NCBI GenBank assembly: GCA_022496185.1
Contig: WTXG01000003.1
Span: forward strand, 868,001 to 932,000
Source: Multifurca ochricompacta
Lineage: Eukaryota > Basidiomycota > Agaricomycetes > Russulales > Russulaceae
Direction: 5' to 3'
Length of the DNA stretch: 64,000 nt
In this document: positions 46,652-58,380 of the stretch, piece after piece
Layout of the letters: each line of letters starts with the position of its first letter
Numbering within the stretch: position 1 is the stretch's first letter
Translations under genes and position numbers: made by a program
Notes under the pieces: model-generated
The model's database searches: none
What the model was told of the DNA's origin: nothing
The model's input: the letters and a program-made list of their open reading frames with translations, nothing else

Positions 46652-46924
46652 ACAGCACAGCACACCACATCACATCCTTTATTTACATTTGCACCTGTCT
46701 GCAGATTACAAATTATAAATCAGATAAGTTACCTTGTGTTGTGTTGTGAATCATCACAGAAGTTTCCTTCACCCGCCACTACATCGAGGGTTTGAATCAT
46801 TAAATCACGTCCACGTCCGATTGTCCCTCCCCTTTGTTCGTATGATACCGATATAGGAAGATGCAGTCTTGGGCAGTATTAGCGCGCATTGAACTTGTGC
46901 CCATTGTTATCCCCATCACCGTCC

Positions 46925-46949
46925 ACCCCCATCCCCATCCCCATCCCCT
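46925..46949. repeat. (CATCCC)n hexamer repeat
   Basis: Three to four copies of catccc in a C-rich patch, about 340 bp from the SCT1 stop codon. Confidence 0.88.
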
Positions 46950-47162
46950 TCACGGACCCTAACATCTATCTTCACTCACTTCACATCCCATCGGAGTTTA
47001 GGACAAATTCTTAAAATGTGTGTGAGTGTGTGAGCGTGAGCGCTCATGATCATCGGAGTTCTGTACTCATGAGGAGGTTATGAACCGACCGATTGAAAAT
47101 CAGGATCAGATAATGATGGAAGCCGTGTGCTCAGATTCTGGGGTCTCCGTCGACTCGTCTTG

Positions 47163-47204
47163 GACTGGGACTGGGACTGGGACTGGGACTAGGACTAGGA
47201 CTGG
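47163..47204. repeat. (GGGACT)n hexamer repeat
   Basis: About seven units, the last ones changed to aggact. It lies about 85 bp beyond the SCT1 stop codon, so in or near its 3' UTR. Confidence 0.9.
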
Positions 47205-47288
47205 TACACATAGACAAGACTAACTGTACAATGTACAATGTAACACTAGCTAGCATGCGTTTAGTTTCAATTTCCGGTTTCCGAATCA

Positions 47289-50127
47289 TCATTCGTCCAA
47301 CGTTGAGGGTTTCTTTTTCCGAATTTCACTGTTAATATCATCTGTGCAGTCCTTGAAATGTTCCCGCGGATCTAGCGCACCGATCCGTTCTACCATAACG
47401 CGATCAGATAAACTTTCCCTCCGCTCCCGCCTATGGAGGCCACCCTCCGTTGGTGACCCTGGTTGGGTGGGCCAGTTGGGCGATTGCGATTGCCATTGAG
47501 TTCCAGTCATCCGGAGCTTCTGTAGGTCTGCGTAAGACCCATGCTGACTTCGTGATCGTGCACGATTAGGTGTAATATGTCCATCATCTGAGCGCAGAAC
47601 ACTGAGAACGTTGTCGTAATCCCCTGTGTCTTCATCATCTGAAGCTTCGGGCGAAGCAGTGCGACTGATATCGCGACTCAGAGGTGGCAAGCCGGCCCAT
47701 GCACTTGTTCCGCGTCCGGCACTACGGCTCCATCCGAACAAACGCTCATCGAGCCAATTCTACAGAACAGAACACAAGACGTAAGAGATAGCGCCCTTAC
47801 GCAAGGTAGCTAATGAATACGTACCATAGGATGCGCAAGCAGATTCTCTTGGGTTTCTCCGGCGGCAGCGCCGCTCTTCCTTTGCCACAGCCCTGGCTTC
47901 CCACTCGACGTGGGAACGCTGGACGAAGGGAATAAAACTCGATTCTGATCGATATCAAAGTCAGGATGGGCCCGACGCTACCACGAAAGTACGTGCCTTA
48001 TCAAAGTCATCATAAAGCTTGGGACCAAATTCATTAATGATGTCCATCAATTCATTCGAAAGTGTTTGGCGCATCACTTTTAATCGCTCAAGGTACTGAT
48101 GTTGACCAGGCATGAGCGACACGATGAGCGGCCTGAGGGATCTGTCCAGACAGTCAGTTGCCGAAAGATCAAGGTCGCAAGGACTGACTTGAAGACATCG
48201 ATTCCTGCCTCACCGAATTTTAAAGCTGCATACCCGATTGCTGGCAATGCAGTCATAGTCAGGGGTGATGCTAATAGCCTCCACTTCCATGGGGCATTCG
48301 ACTTGACAGCAATAATAGTGGCGACAATAGCATAGAAACTGTATAGTATCGGAGTTACGCCGAGAGATATCAATACTTTCCAAGACGCAATAACATCGCG
48401 ACCGTGAATTTTCACGACTGATGCTGCAAGGGCCTCTGTCGCAGAATGAGAAAATAGTAGTCACACAATGCGTAAAACCGCGAACCTTCAGCTTTTTTTT
48501 TTGATAAGATGGAAGCAATCAAGAAAATGGGACCATTCAAAATCACGCCCGGAAGAGCGAAGATACTCCACACGCTCAACAGACCAGCGCGGTATAACAG
48601 CAACCCGAGCGTCTTCCAGCTTGCCCTCTGAGCTCTCGGCACCTTTAATCAAGGGTGGGTATGAACTCTGGAACCACCTTGTGAAGGCGCACCTGATGAT
48701 CCCGAATGCCCAAATCCAACAGAAGACGGTTGTATTTGAGGACATTGCTTAATAGAGCTTGGAGACGAGGATCCTCCTTGAAAACACTATAGCCGTGTAA
48801 AAAGCGTTTGTTCAGCTCAACCACTTGACTCAAAGTCAAGTGGTGTCCGGGAGGCCGGTACAACCGTCTCGCTGCTTGAATGAGCTGAGAGCAGTGTTAG
48901 GATGATTCACTTGATACGTCCCATGAAGCCCACCATGAGAGTATCATAATCAGATGCCCGTATGGTCACGGTTTTAAGGGCCTCATATACCAAATCCAAA
49001 AATTTGGACACCGCCTCTCGTTTCTCGGGGCCTCCTTGTTTAAACTTCTCGACGAATTCTTCTGGAACATCCAGGGCAGGTCCAAATTCGATCACGGCCC
49101 GAGAGCGGAAGCGGTGGGCGTGAAAATAGGACAGCCCAACGGGTACCAATTTTACCTTCACATTAGGGTTGTTCGCCATAGCCCCCAGTGCCATGATGGA
49201 AACGCCAGCCTTGAAAGGGAGCAGATCAGTGCGGTCGTGGCTGCCACCTTTACCATCAAATCGGTCAGTGCAATCCGTTGGGGAGTTCTGTTTAATAGGC
49301 GTACCCTCCGGAAAAATACCAATGCACGCCCCTTCTGTGAGTCGCTGGTAGACATGCCGGAATGTTTCTTGTTGATCGACAAACGGTAGGAGTTTGAAGT
49401 CCAGGCCATCAACACCCTGAATCTTCAATTCGTCTGCCTTTTCCCGAATTCGACTTGTCCCTTTTCCATTCTCACCTCCGAATTCCCGCTTTATTTTCAA
49501 CTCAGTGTCTGAGATAACCTGAATGACCTCAGCCACAGGGGAACCAACCGATCTTGGGAGCATGATTTGCATTTTCGGTGTGAATTCTGCTAGGAACTTT
49601 GTGCCCTCCCCGAACACGGTACAGGGATCGTCTGGGGAGAGCCGCATTTTCCCTGTACCAGGTTTTGCATCATCTGCGGCGCGGGAAACAGGGACTTTAC
49701 GACAGTAAGAAAGGGCATGATGTGGCGACAGATAGCGAACGAACGTACTGCAACACATGAGTTTAGCAAAGAAACCGATGGCTTTCCGCTTCATGCTCTT
49801 GGCTGCAATAAGGAAGCTAACGCGTCGCTGTGTCTCACGGTATACCTCCATCGCAAGAAGGACGGGGTCAAGGAACTACGACAGAGAAAGATGATCGGAC
49901 TTTGGGATGAGAGTGACAAGATGTTATACCTGGTTGTGATGAGGAGCAGCGACGAATATGACGGGTCCGTCACGAGGAATGTTGAATGCGCCTCTTGGGC
50001 GGATTTCACGGAAGAAGGTGTTGATGGCGGTAGCCCAAACGGCGAGAAAGATGTTATAGGAGAAGCTAGAGGCATAAAACCTCTCGATGAAGGCGGGGCC
50101 ATTCGACGTTGGTGCCTTCGAAGACAT
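47289..50127 (-). CDS. SCT1: Glycerol-3-phosphate O-acyltransferase (SCT1/GPT2 family)
   Basis: Endoplasmic reticulum enzyme for the first acylation in glycerolipid synthesis (glycerol-3-phosphate or DHAP plus acyl-CoA). ATG 50125-50127 (MSSKAPTSNGPAFIE) leads into a membrane segment, FSYNIFLAVWATAINTFF. The acyltransferase motif I spans an intron: VAAPHHNQ joined to FLDPVLLAMEVYRE, giving HHNQFLD. Motif III is ACIGIFPEG joined over a 50-base intron to GSHDRTDLLPFKAGV. Then VKLVPVGLSYFHAHRFRSRA. Later exons give RLYRPPGHHLTLSQVVELNK and two membrane hairpins near 48560-48620 and 48220-48400 (LISLGVTPILYSFYAIVATI). The final exon (47289-47760) is a Ser/Arg-rich cytosolic tail with GALDPREHF, as in fungal homologues. 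Its start lies 363 bp from the divergent INP54-like gene. Confidence 0.93.
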
Positions 50128-50489
50128 TGTAATCGGGAGAGTTGAAGGAGCTCAACGCTAAACGTTGGGGAGGCGTTTAATGGGTGATGGGAAGGAGCCA
50201 CCACAAGTGCCGGTGGTCGGTCTAGACTAGACTACCTCACTCCGTCATAACACATTGAAGCGGACTGCTGACTGACGTCGTCCGCGCAGGCACGCAAATA
50301 CACACGCATATATGCACCCATCAGCGCTACTTGTCAAGCTACCGGTTCCGTTGAATTGAGAAGAATAAGAAGAAGAAGAAGAGGAACTGAGTGCCGTAAC
50401 TGTAATTGTAACTGTAATTGTAACTAATTGTAATTGTAAATGTAACTGTAACTAACTGTAACTGTAACTGTAACCGCAACCACTTAAAC
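50128..50489. promoter_or_regulatory. Divergent upstream region, SCT1 and INP54
   Basis: 362 bp that must drive both genes. The quarter next to INP54 is an aagaag run (50365-50382) followed by the GTAACT array. Both genes act in membrane lipid metabolism. Confidence 0.6.
50395..50481. repeat. Hexamer array (GTAACT/GTAATT) before INP54
   Basis: About 14 six-base units. The 5' part alternates gtaact and gtaatt, giving a 12-base higher-order unit. The 3' part is uniform gtaact and ends in gcaacc. It stops 9 bp before the INP54 ATG, so it lies in the 5' UTR or at the transcription start. Confidence 0.92.
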
Positions 50490-52032
50490 ATGACCATTAC
50501 CACCTCTGCCCTCTCGGATAGAACTCTCGTTCAAATCGCTTCCTATAACACCGCCCTTCAAGGTTTCCATGGCGTACCTCAAGACTTAGTCGATTGGCTT
50601 TCTCCTACCCTCGAAGTTTCAAAGTTCCTCTCTCGTGAGCCTCGTGCCCCCGACATCGTCGCGGTTGGCTTTCAGGAGCTTCTCCCTCTCCACCAGGGCC
50701 GTATGTGTACCATTAACTCACTCCCCTATCACTCATCCCGTCTCACCAGACATGGTTAGTTGCTGGCCTTTCAAGCCGAGTCATCCAAGATCGTGACGCT
50801 CTCATCCTCTCTCAACTACAGGCTCACGCTCCCAATGGGGAACAGTATTCTCTTGTGGCGAAGGTCGTAAATGTCGGCGTCGCGTTACTCGTTTATGCCC
50901 TTGACGGTGGTATTTCTCGTCATATCCGTGATGTCCAAACCCAATGGACTGGCTGTGGCCCTGCTTTTATGGGCAACAAGGGAGCCGTGGGTGTGCGCTT
51001 TAGAGTTCAAGCCAAGGATGGTAGCCTAGGGGAAGTGTACACGTGAGTCTGTCAGACTGTCTCTGACTTGCCTGGCTGAATCATTTTTAGCTTCGTCTGT
51101 GCTCACCTCACACCCCATGAGAGCAAATTAGCCGCCCGGATTGCAGATTACCATCATATCGTTGGTTCTCTGCTCTTTCCTCCCCTGCCCGGTTCCCAGT
51201 CGGAAGCATTTACAACCATGTATTCTACATCACATTTATTCTTCTTTGGCGACTTGAACTTTCGCCTTGCACTTCCACCGACAAGTTCATATACTGGCCA
51301 TGCTAACGTCCATCGCGTCGAGGCTGCGCTTGACTCACTATCAGGGCGAAAAGAAATTAGGGAGTTTGACCAACTACTCCAGGAGCGGAGGAAGTGCACA
51401 GTGTTCCAAGGATTTCGTGAAGGCGACTTTTGGACCTTTAAATGCAGCTATAAATTCAAGGTGGGGGAGGTGGACAAGTATAGGTTCGTGTAACCCTGTA
51501 AAATGCCCCGGTTACACTGTGATTTTCTGATCCACTCCCCACTCTGTATTAATATAGTCAACGAAGAACCCCAGCTTGGACTGACAGAATTTTGTATACT
51601 ACCTACTCTGACTCTCCAGATACTACAGATGAAACGAGCATCACCAATCTCTTGTACACTTCCATCCCATCATACACTACCTCAGATCACGTACGCCTCA
51701 GTCCTCTTTTTCTGGAATAAAATGACCCATAGCCACCCTAGAAACCTATAGTGGCACTCCTACTTCTTCCGCCGACGCCTGATGGATTGCTATCGGACAC
51801 CACTGTTCCCTTACTTTCCCTCCCCGCTAACTTCATACCCAAAGCCGATCCCTTTTCTTGGGTCAAGAAGTATAGTGGGCGTGCACTTGACAGGATCATC
51901 GGCTCTGTTTGGTGGTTGTTTGTTTTCGTCGGTGCGGGCCACGCTGTGCTTGGCATTGGCAATTTCGTCTTAGGCCTTGGTGCCTGGGCATGGTGGAAGT
52001 CGAAACCAGCAAATGGTTCCGTAAGCGTGTAA
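50490..52032 (+). CDS. INP54: Inositol polyphosphate 5-phosphatase, tail-anchored (INP54-like)
   Basis: Probably removes the 5-phosphate of PI(4,5)P2 at an internal membrane. ATG 50490-50492 (MTITTSALSDRTLVQIASYN). The catalytic fold shows PDIVAVGFQELLPL near 50660, MGNKGAVGVRF near 50970, AHLTPHESKL near 51100, FFFGDLNFRLALPP near 51250, TPAWTDRILYTTYS at about 51570-51600 and SDHKPIV across an intron at 51690-51741. All active-site motifs are present. After the domain the chain ends in a hydrophobic stretch SVWWLFVFVGAGHAVLGIGN (about 51905-51965) and a short lumenal-type tail, taa 52030-52032. A catalytic domain plus C-terminal anchor is the layout of yeast Inp54, an ER protein. The ATG is preceded by a GTAACT hexamer array. 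Confidence 0.9.
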
Positions 52033-52610
52033 GTTACTTTTTCTTTATTCTCACTAGTTAGCTCACTAGTTATCTGAGCCTATCTTCTGCTTTGTAATCT
52101 TTATAATACCCGGGACTGGGCGAATGACAGTGATTTGCTTTACCTAACTTCTGTTTACGGTCACGGTGGATCACATATCAACGTCCCCGGCCGCTGGAAT
52201 AGTGCCACGGAACGGAAATTCTACAGTTACGATAAATGTTGAGGGTAGATGGATAATCACCCATCCACGTCCCGAGGGTACATCCGAATCCGATGTCCTG
52301 ATCATTAAGTGGCGCAGTGTGGATCTATGTCGACGGTCAACAGACACTACACTACTAGGCAGATTGGCCCGGATATCGCCCTACCCTACCCCTACCCCTC
52401 CCCACCCCTTGTAGCGGGGGATAATGTTTAGATGGATATATACGTGCCCTGTTGTTCAACCTCAGTACCAGTTCGGGTTTTTGTGTTTGTGTGGTGGGAA
52501 TTGGGATAACGTGTTATCCCACGCCCACGTGGATCGGGCTGCACCTATCCTATCCTAGTCCAGTCCCTCTTTCCTCTATCTCATTCATTAGCACTAGGCA
52601 CTAGGACAAC
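52033..52610. other. Spacer between INP54 and GMF
   Basis: 578 bp. It contains an 82-codon plus-strand reading (52166-52414) with no recognisable features, a ctaccc/ccctac patch near 52380, and a pyrimidine-rich leader with two cactagg units just before the GMF ATG. No gene called. Confidence 0.5.
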
Positions 52611-53178
52611 ATGGTTTGTTCCTCCTCTCGATCATTAGTTGACAATCTGTCGCCCTAATAGTCCTAGTCTCACACAGTAGACATCCCACAAGAATTGAAG
52701 GACTCCATTCGCAAGTTCAGGTTCACTCGTCACAAGGGCAATGCCGCCCTCGTAGTCAAGATCAACAAGCAGAAGTTGATCATGGAGGAAGTTGATAAAT
52801 TTGACAATATCTCTCTCGAAGAACTAGCAGAGGGTTCAGTATCAAGTGCGAGAACGCCAGATCTCGTCTGATATATTTTAGTAGAACTCCCAGTGGCCTC
52901 ACCGCGCTACGTCGTGCTGTCCTATAACCTCATACACAAAGATGGGCGAACGTCGTCCCCCCTTGTCCTTATCAACTGGGCCCCAGCATGCGAGATCAGC
53001 TTACTTACCCTACATGCAAGTGCTTTACGGGATTTCCAGATCGCTGTAAGCCCAACTTTGTCGACCAACTCAACCCACTTGCCGATTGATTCTTTAGGTT
53101 GACATTGTCAAGGACCTAGAGGTGCGCGACGGCGCGGAAGGCCTGACAAAAAGTATACTCGAAGCCAAGTTGTCTTGA
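52611..53178 (+). CDS. AIM7: Glia maturation factor (ADF-H domain; AIM7-like)
   Basis: Small ADF-homology protein that binds Arp2/3 and debranches actin filaments; role from family. The coding exons read VDIPQELKDSIRKFRFTRHK, GNAALVVKINKQKLIMEEVD and ISLEELAEVELPVASPRYVV. Next come LSYNLIHKDGRTSSPLVLIN, WAPACEISLLTLHAS and VDIVKDLEVRDGAEGLTKSI. It ends LEAKLS with tga 53176-53178. That is about 140 residues, the normal length. The start is uncertain. The ATG at 52611, directly followed by a gtttgt donor, is the best candidate for a one-codon first exon. Its phase does not match the next exon (acceptor near 52678) unless one base is missing. The gene follows INP54 on the same strand and converges on GPI14. 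Confidence 0.82.
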
Positions 53179-53380
53179 ACTTCCGCATAAGAATTCGCAA
53201 CAGCTATTGAAGCACCCGCACCTAGTCCCTGCTACATGTACTATCAAAGAGGAGGGGATTGGGACTTGTAAATATAGGCGTCAATGTGAAGGGGCAAACT
53301 CGGCCTGCCACAGTGTGGCATTAGAGCTGCAAGCGTCAAAGATGTGGCCATGTAATCGAAACATTGAGAAGTACCAATTG

Positions 53381-55109
53381 TCAATATGTTACGGGCGTTC
53401 TCCGGTAGCTGTCGGCGATCCCGGCGAGTATCCAAGTGTGACCAACGACGTAGATGATACTGCAAACCCATAGACGGCAGAAAATGGGCTCCCCTAAAAA
53501 TTCGACTTTGTAGGCCTGGCTGAGCCATAATCCTTGTGTCCCCATCCAGCACACGAAGTACTTGAAAAAGGAGGGCCATGACAATGAAAGCCGGGGGATG
53601 ATGAGTGGCAGGAATAACAAATACCAGAGGAAGTACTGAAGTTGAGGGACTATCAAAACCCGAACTAATCCACGTCACAAAGAGGTAAATACCTGCGAGG
53701 TGCAAACTTTATTGAAGATAACGAATATCGCCGTTTGAATGAACCATCCCATGACCATATCCTGTCTTGAATGAATGAAAAATAGACCCGAACCCAGGGA
53801 GAGGCATAACTGGGTGAGAAAGCTCGTCAAAGGCGAACGAATGAACTTTGTCCACACCGACAGCTGTTTGATGGCAGATGTCGGAATGCTTGGATGAGTG
53901 AGGTAAATTTGGTAGAAGTACGGTGAGAAATTATGTCTGTGATCAAGCCGGTGGAGATGGTACAGATAGGCCTCGTGAAGGAACGGGTAGCCCCAGCTGG
54001 TAAAGAGAACGCACATGCAGTAAAAACGCCATCAGCGGTAAAAGAAACGAAATTCCGCCCAGTTGCCAGAGGTCCACTTACATGGAGTACATAAGAACGC
54101 CAAGTACGAGAAAAGTTCCGGCGCTGATCACCGCGAACCTTACTGTCTTCGCGTTCACAAAGACATCGATGTATTGGATCATTCCTGGGAACATGCCTCG
54201 CGGCCGAGTCTTCTCACCAGCAGGTCGATTCTCCGTGCCGATGACACCAACGCACGACACACCGTAGATAACGGGATATATCTTCCAGTGTGTACTAAGT
54301 CCGAGAAGGATTGCAGCCACATCCCACCACCCTTGCAAGGTGCAAAAGAGTGTGAGAAGCACAAGGAGAGATAGCACTGACTCCGAAGACCCTCTGGTGG
54401 AGATACCGATCACAATAGGGTTCAAAAGGTGGAGGGCCACCAGGAGGGTGGCACGGCGTGATACGCTATCCGATATAGGAGTTGGTGCAATATTTTTGCT
54501 ACTGCCGCCTGCTTTTGGGTGACCTTTGGGGGACCTCGCATGTGCTTGCGATGTAGAACGAAGGGGGGGCGTAAAACACCCTTCAAGACGAGGATGAGCA
54601 TACGGTAGGATGGCTGAAACAAGCAGCTTGTGCATCAATATTCCTGCCAGGATATCACATCCCGCAAAAAGATATTTCCCAAAGGAACTATGCAGCCACT
54701 TGTTGGGTGCAAGAAGGATTGCTAACAACGGGGTGTAACGGTAGGTTTCTCGACGATAGGGACTGAGGGATGATCGATGAGCGTCGAGAGCCGGGGTATC
54801 GTTAGGGTGGGAGGAATTGAGTAGGACGTAAACGATACAAGTTACTCACTCTCCGATATTGAACCATTTCCCAAGTGGGCCCTGGGCATGGTTCAACGGA
54901 CCAGGTGACAGGATGAAGGAAGTCGCGTCAGTAAATACCATGTAATCGACATCAGTATACTTGACGAGTGAATGAGCGTCATGCCATTCGCTATAGAGGA
55001 TAAGGGTAACGCGAATAATGATCGAGAAGACTACAAGCGCTCTGATTGAGGTGATGACGTGAATGACAAAGTTTAACTTGGTAACATGACCGACGACGAC
55101 TAAAGTCAT
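53381..55109 (-). CDS. GPI14: GPI mannosyltransferase 1 (PIG-M)
   Basis: ER membrane dolichol-phosphate-mannose-dependent enzyme that adds the first mannose to the GPI anchor. ATG 55107-55109 ([17 protein letters not shown]). The first membrane segment is followed by [20 protein letters not shown], which contains the DVDY (DxD) active-site motif near 54950. The second exon gives [14 protein letters not shown] and [20 protein letters not shown]. The large exon at 54078-54728 carries [20 protein letters not shown] and [14 protein letters not shown], conserved in PIG-M. Later exons give [20 protein letters not shown] and [11 protein letters not shown], then [17 protein letters not shown], and end PVTY at 53381. 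About ten hydrophobic segments. A Ser/Lys-rich cytosolic insert (54470-54560) is less conserved. Confidence 0.93.
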
Positions 55110-55378
55110 GGCAACTCTGGGACTGGGACGCGGAACGCAGCAGTAAGGAAGAGGGTGCGCGTCATGGCATGGCACCGCGTCGAGAAATGAAAACGCTTAT
55201 GTGGCGGTGAAAAGCGCCGAAAGTGACGTGGCCGTAATGTTATTTTTCAAACTTTGACAACTCAAAAAAACGGGCACGAGAAGTAAAGGGATGACCATTA
55301 AAATCAGAGCACACAAGTTGTAAGAGACGAATACTATTCCTCCAACAAAAAAAGGGTGATGGAGCACCGAGCCAACCC

Positions 55379-56344
<966 letters not shown>

Positions 56345-56939
56345 TGGGTGAAGAAAGAGACGTGATGGGTCGACGTTCTCAGCCTAGCGTAGCAGTGGAA
56401 AGGTGTATTCGTGTATTCGGTTCGAGTTAAAGCTCGGGTGTCGGTTGTCGTGTACACTTGTGTGTGTGTATGTATGTATGTATCTGTTCTGGTCACAGCC
56501 ACGTCTCTTCGTCTCTTCGCCTCCGCCTCATCACCTCATCATATATAAATATAAAATAATTTATAATATAAATATATACATATATACATATATAAGTGTA
56601 GGTGAGGTCTGACACACACACTCTGATGCAATAATAAGACAAAGTGGGTTCTTATACCTAACCAACATTTACTCTGCGCTGAAACTTGATCACCTCGTTC
56701 TTCTCACTTCAACTGAAGAACGAGGTACTGTCTATAAAGTGGCGCTTGTAAAAGAGTAGGCGTGACCGTGACTGTAACGAATTAAATATGATTTTTTTTG
56801 TTTTTGTTTTTGTTTATTTGTTGATTGACACACACCAACTACTACTAGCACTCGATTGCCTCTACTCGGCCAATCCATTGATTCATATTATGTTCCTATC
56901 CCATCCCCATCTCTATCCTCCTTCTCCTTCTTCGCAATC
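56345..56939. promoter_or_regulatory. Divergent upstream region, SAR1 and ATG15
   Basis: 595 bp. It has a tgtgtgtgtatgtatgtatgtat tract at 56461-56483, an AT-rich block of tatata units at 56538-56595 and a gttttt x4 repeat near 56793-56816, closer to ATG15. Confidence 0.55.
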
Positions 56940-58304
56940 ATGATTTCGGTCCTCGTCTTCACATTATTCTCGGTTATTCATCTCATCGTCTCTGCCCGCT
57001 CTCATTCTGTCCCCATCTCAGTTGCGCCAGTTCATTATTATAATCATCACCTTTCCGCTCAGGCTCAGGCACATTTTCACCCTATCCCGTCCCTGTCAGA
57101 TACACCCCTACCCTCGTGGACCCTCAAGGCAGTTCCGACTACTGTTTACCGTCCTATAACTCTAGACAATTTTCAAGACCCACTATGGAATCCCATCGAG
57201 TTACTCGGACCAGATGTTGAGGATAGCCATACACTTTCTCAGCTCGCGCGCATCAGCGGCAACGCCTACGCTCTTCCTGGTCAGAAGAACTGGTATGATA
57301 TCGATGATGCTTGGAACGTTGTAAGTCTCCATGATCCCCAGACCGTCCGTATTGAATCACACCAGTCCAGGGCTTTCCTATTGGGTGGGAAGATCCTACC
57401 GTAGGCTTTCGCGGCCACGTCTTTTTGTCTTCTGATAACAATACCGCCATTCTTTCCATAAAAGGCACCACTCTCCAGGGCCCAACGTCCAAGAAGGACA
57501 AATTTAACGACAACCTCCTCTTCTCTTGTTGTTGTGCCCGTGTTGATTTCTCATGGGCTTTCTCAACTGTGTGCGACTGCTTTTCTGGACATTGGACCTG
57601 CGACAACACCTGTCTGTCTAAAGCGCTTATCGAAGATAGTTTATTCTATTCTGTTGGTTTAGTAAGTACTGATACCATACCATTGCGGACATTGTTAATC
57701 TTGACTCGTACGTCTTGAAGAACTTGGTCAGCAACCTCACGCTCATGTACCCGGATGCTAATATTTGGCTCGTCGGTCACTCCCTTGGTGGCGCGCTTGC
57801 ATCCCTATTGGGTACAACTTTCGGCTTCCCCGCTGTTGCCTTTGAATCTCCAGGCGAGCGCCTTGCTGCACAGCGCCTCCACCTCCCCATCCCCCCTCTC
57901 TCGAACGTATCTGGCCTTCCTATCGCACCAGTTACCCATGTCTATCACAATGCGGACCCAATACCGCAAGGTACTTGCACTGGCTTTGGTTCTCCCTGCG
58001 CTTCTGGGGGTTATGCTTTGGAGACGCGGTGCCATTTAGGCAAAAGCATTATTTATGACACCGTCGGCAAGTTAGGTTGGCATGTTTCGGTGAAGACCCA
58101 TCCGATTAAAGAGGTCATTTTGCATGTCCTGGAGAGAGACCAGGAGTGGGAAGAAGGCCGAGAAGTTCCGTTGGCAGTCGAAGAAGTTGATTGCACAGTG
58201 AGAACTCAATGCGACCCCAATCTACCTGCGCTAACTGACAGTGCATGACCACCCAGGATTGTTTTAAATGGGAATTCGGCGATTTCAAGAACAATACATC
58301 ATAA
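56940..58304 (+). CDS. ATG15: Autophagy lipase Atg15
   Basis: Vacuolar phospholipase/lipase that breaks down autophagic bodies. ATG 56940-56942 starts a single N-terminal signal anchor (MISVLVFTLFSVIHLIVSAR), which sends the protein through the MVB route. Then come LWNPIELLGPDVEDSHTLSQ, LARISGNAYALPGQKNWYDI and, after splicing, GFPIGWEDPTVGFRGHVFLS and SIKGTTLQGPTSKKDKFNDN. The nucleophile motif GHSLGGALASLLG lies at 57775-57810. The Atg15 signature RCHLGKSIIYDTVGKLGWHV and THPIKEVI follows near 58025-58110. It ends CTDCFKWEFGDFKNNTS after a last intron, taa 58302-58304. The upstream ATG in frame at 56856 is rejected because the signal anchor starts at 56940. Tail to tail with guanine deaminase, only 76 bp between. 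Confidence 0.95.
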
Positions 58305-58380
58305 TCTGTGTCTTGACTCCTGTGATTTGCTATATTTCTTCGGGATATAACGCCTCATGATTAACGTCCCCAGAGCCTCT

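Larger units (their letters stand above)
45428..47288. other. 1.86-kb stretch without a supportable gene, low-complexity half
   Basis: Between MAP1 and SCT1, which converge here. 45480-46490 has scattered short readings on both strands that I could not link. One minus-strand ORF contains eight His codons from a ggt repeat at 45610-45632. 46500-47210 is a string of simple repeats: ttg x9, ttcc units, acacc x3, catccc x3 and gggact x4. Confidence 0.55.

Noticed and set aside
49270..49320. An insertion of about 17 residues in the FPEG motif of the acyltransferase
   Set aside because: It is a normal intron (gtacgc...ggtaaag); splicing restores FPEGGSHDRTD.
52376..52412. Internal telomere-like repeat (ctaccc/ccctac)
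   Set aside because: The units are irregular and do not match the common fungal telomere ccctaa.
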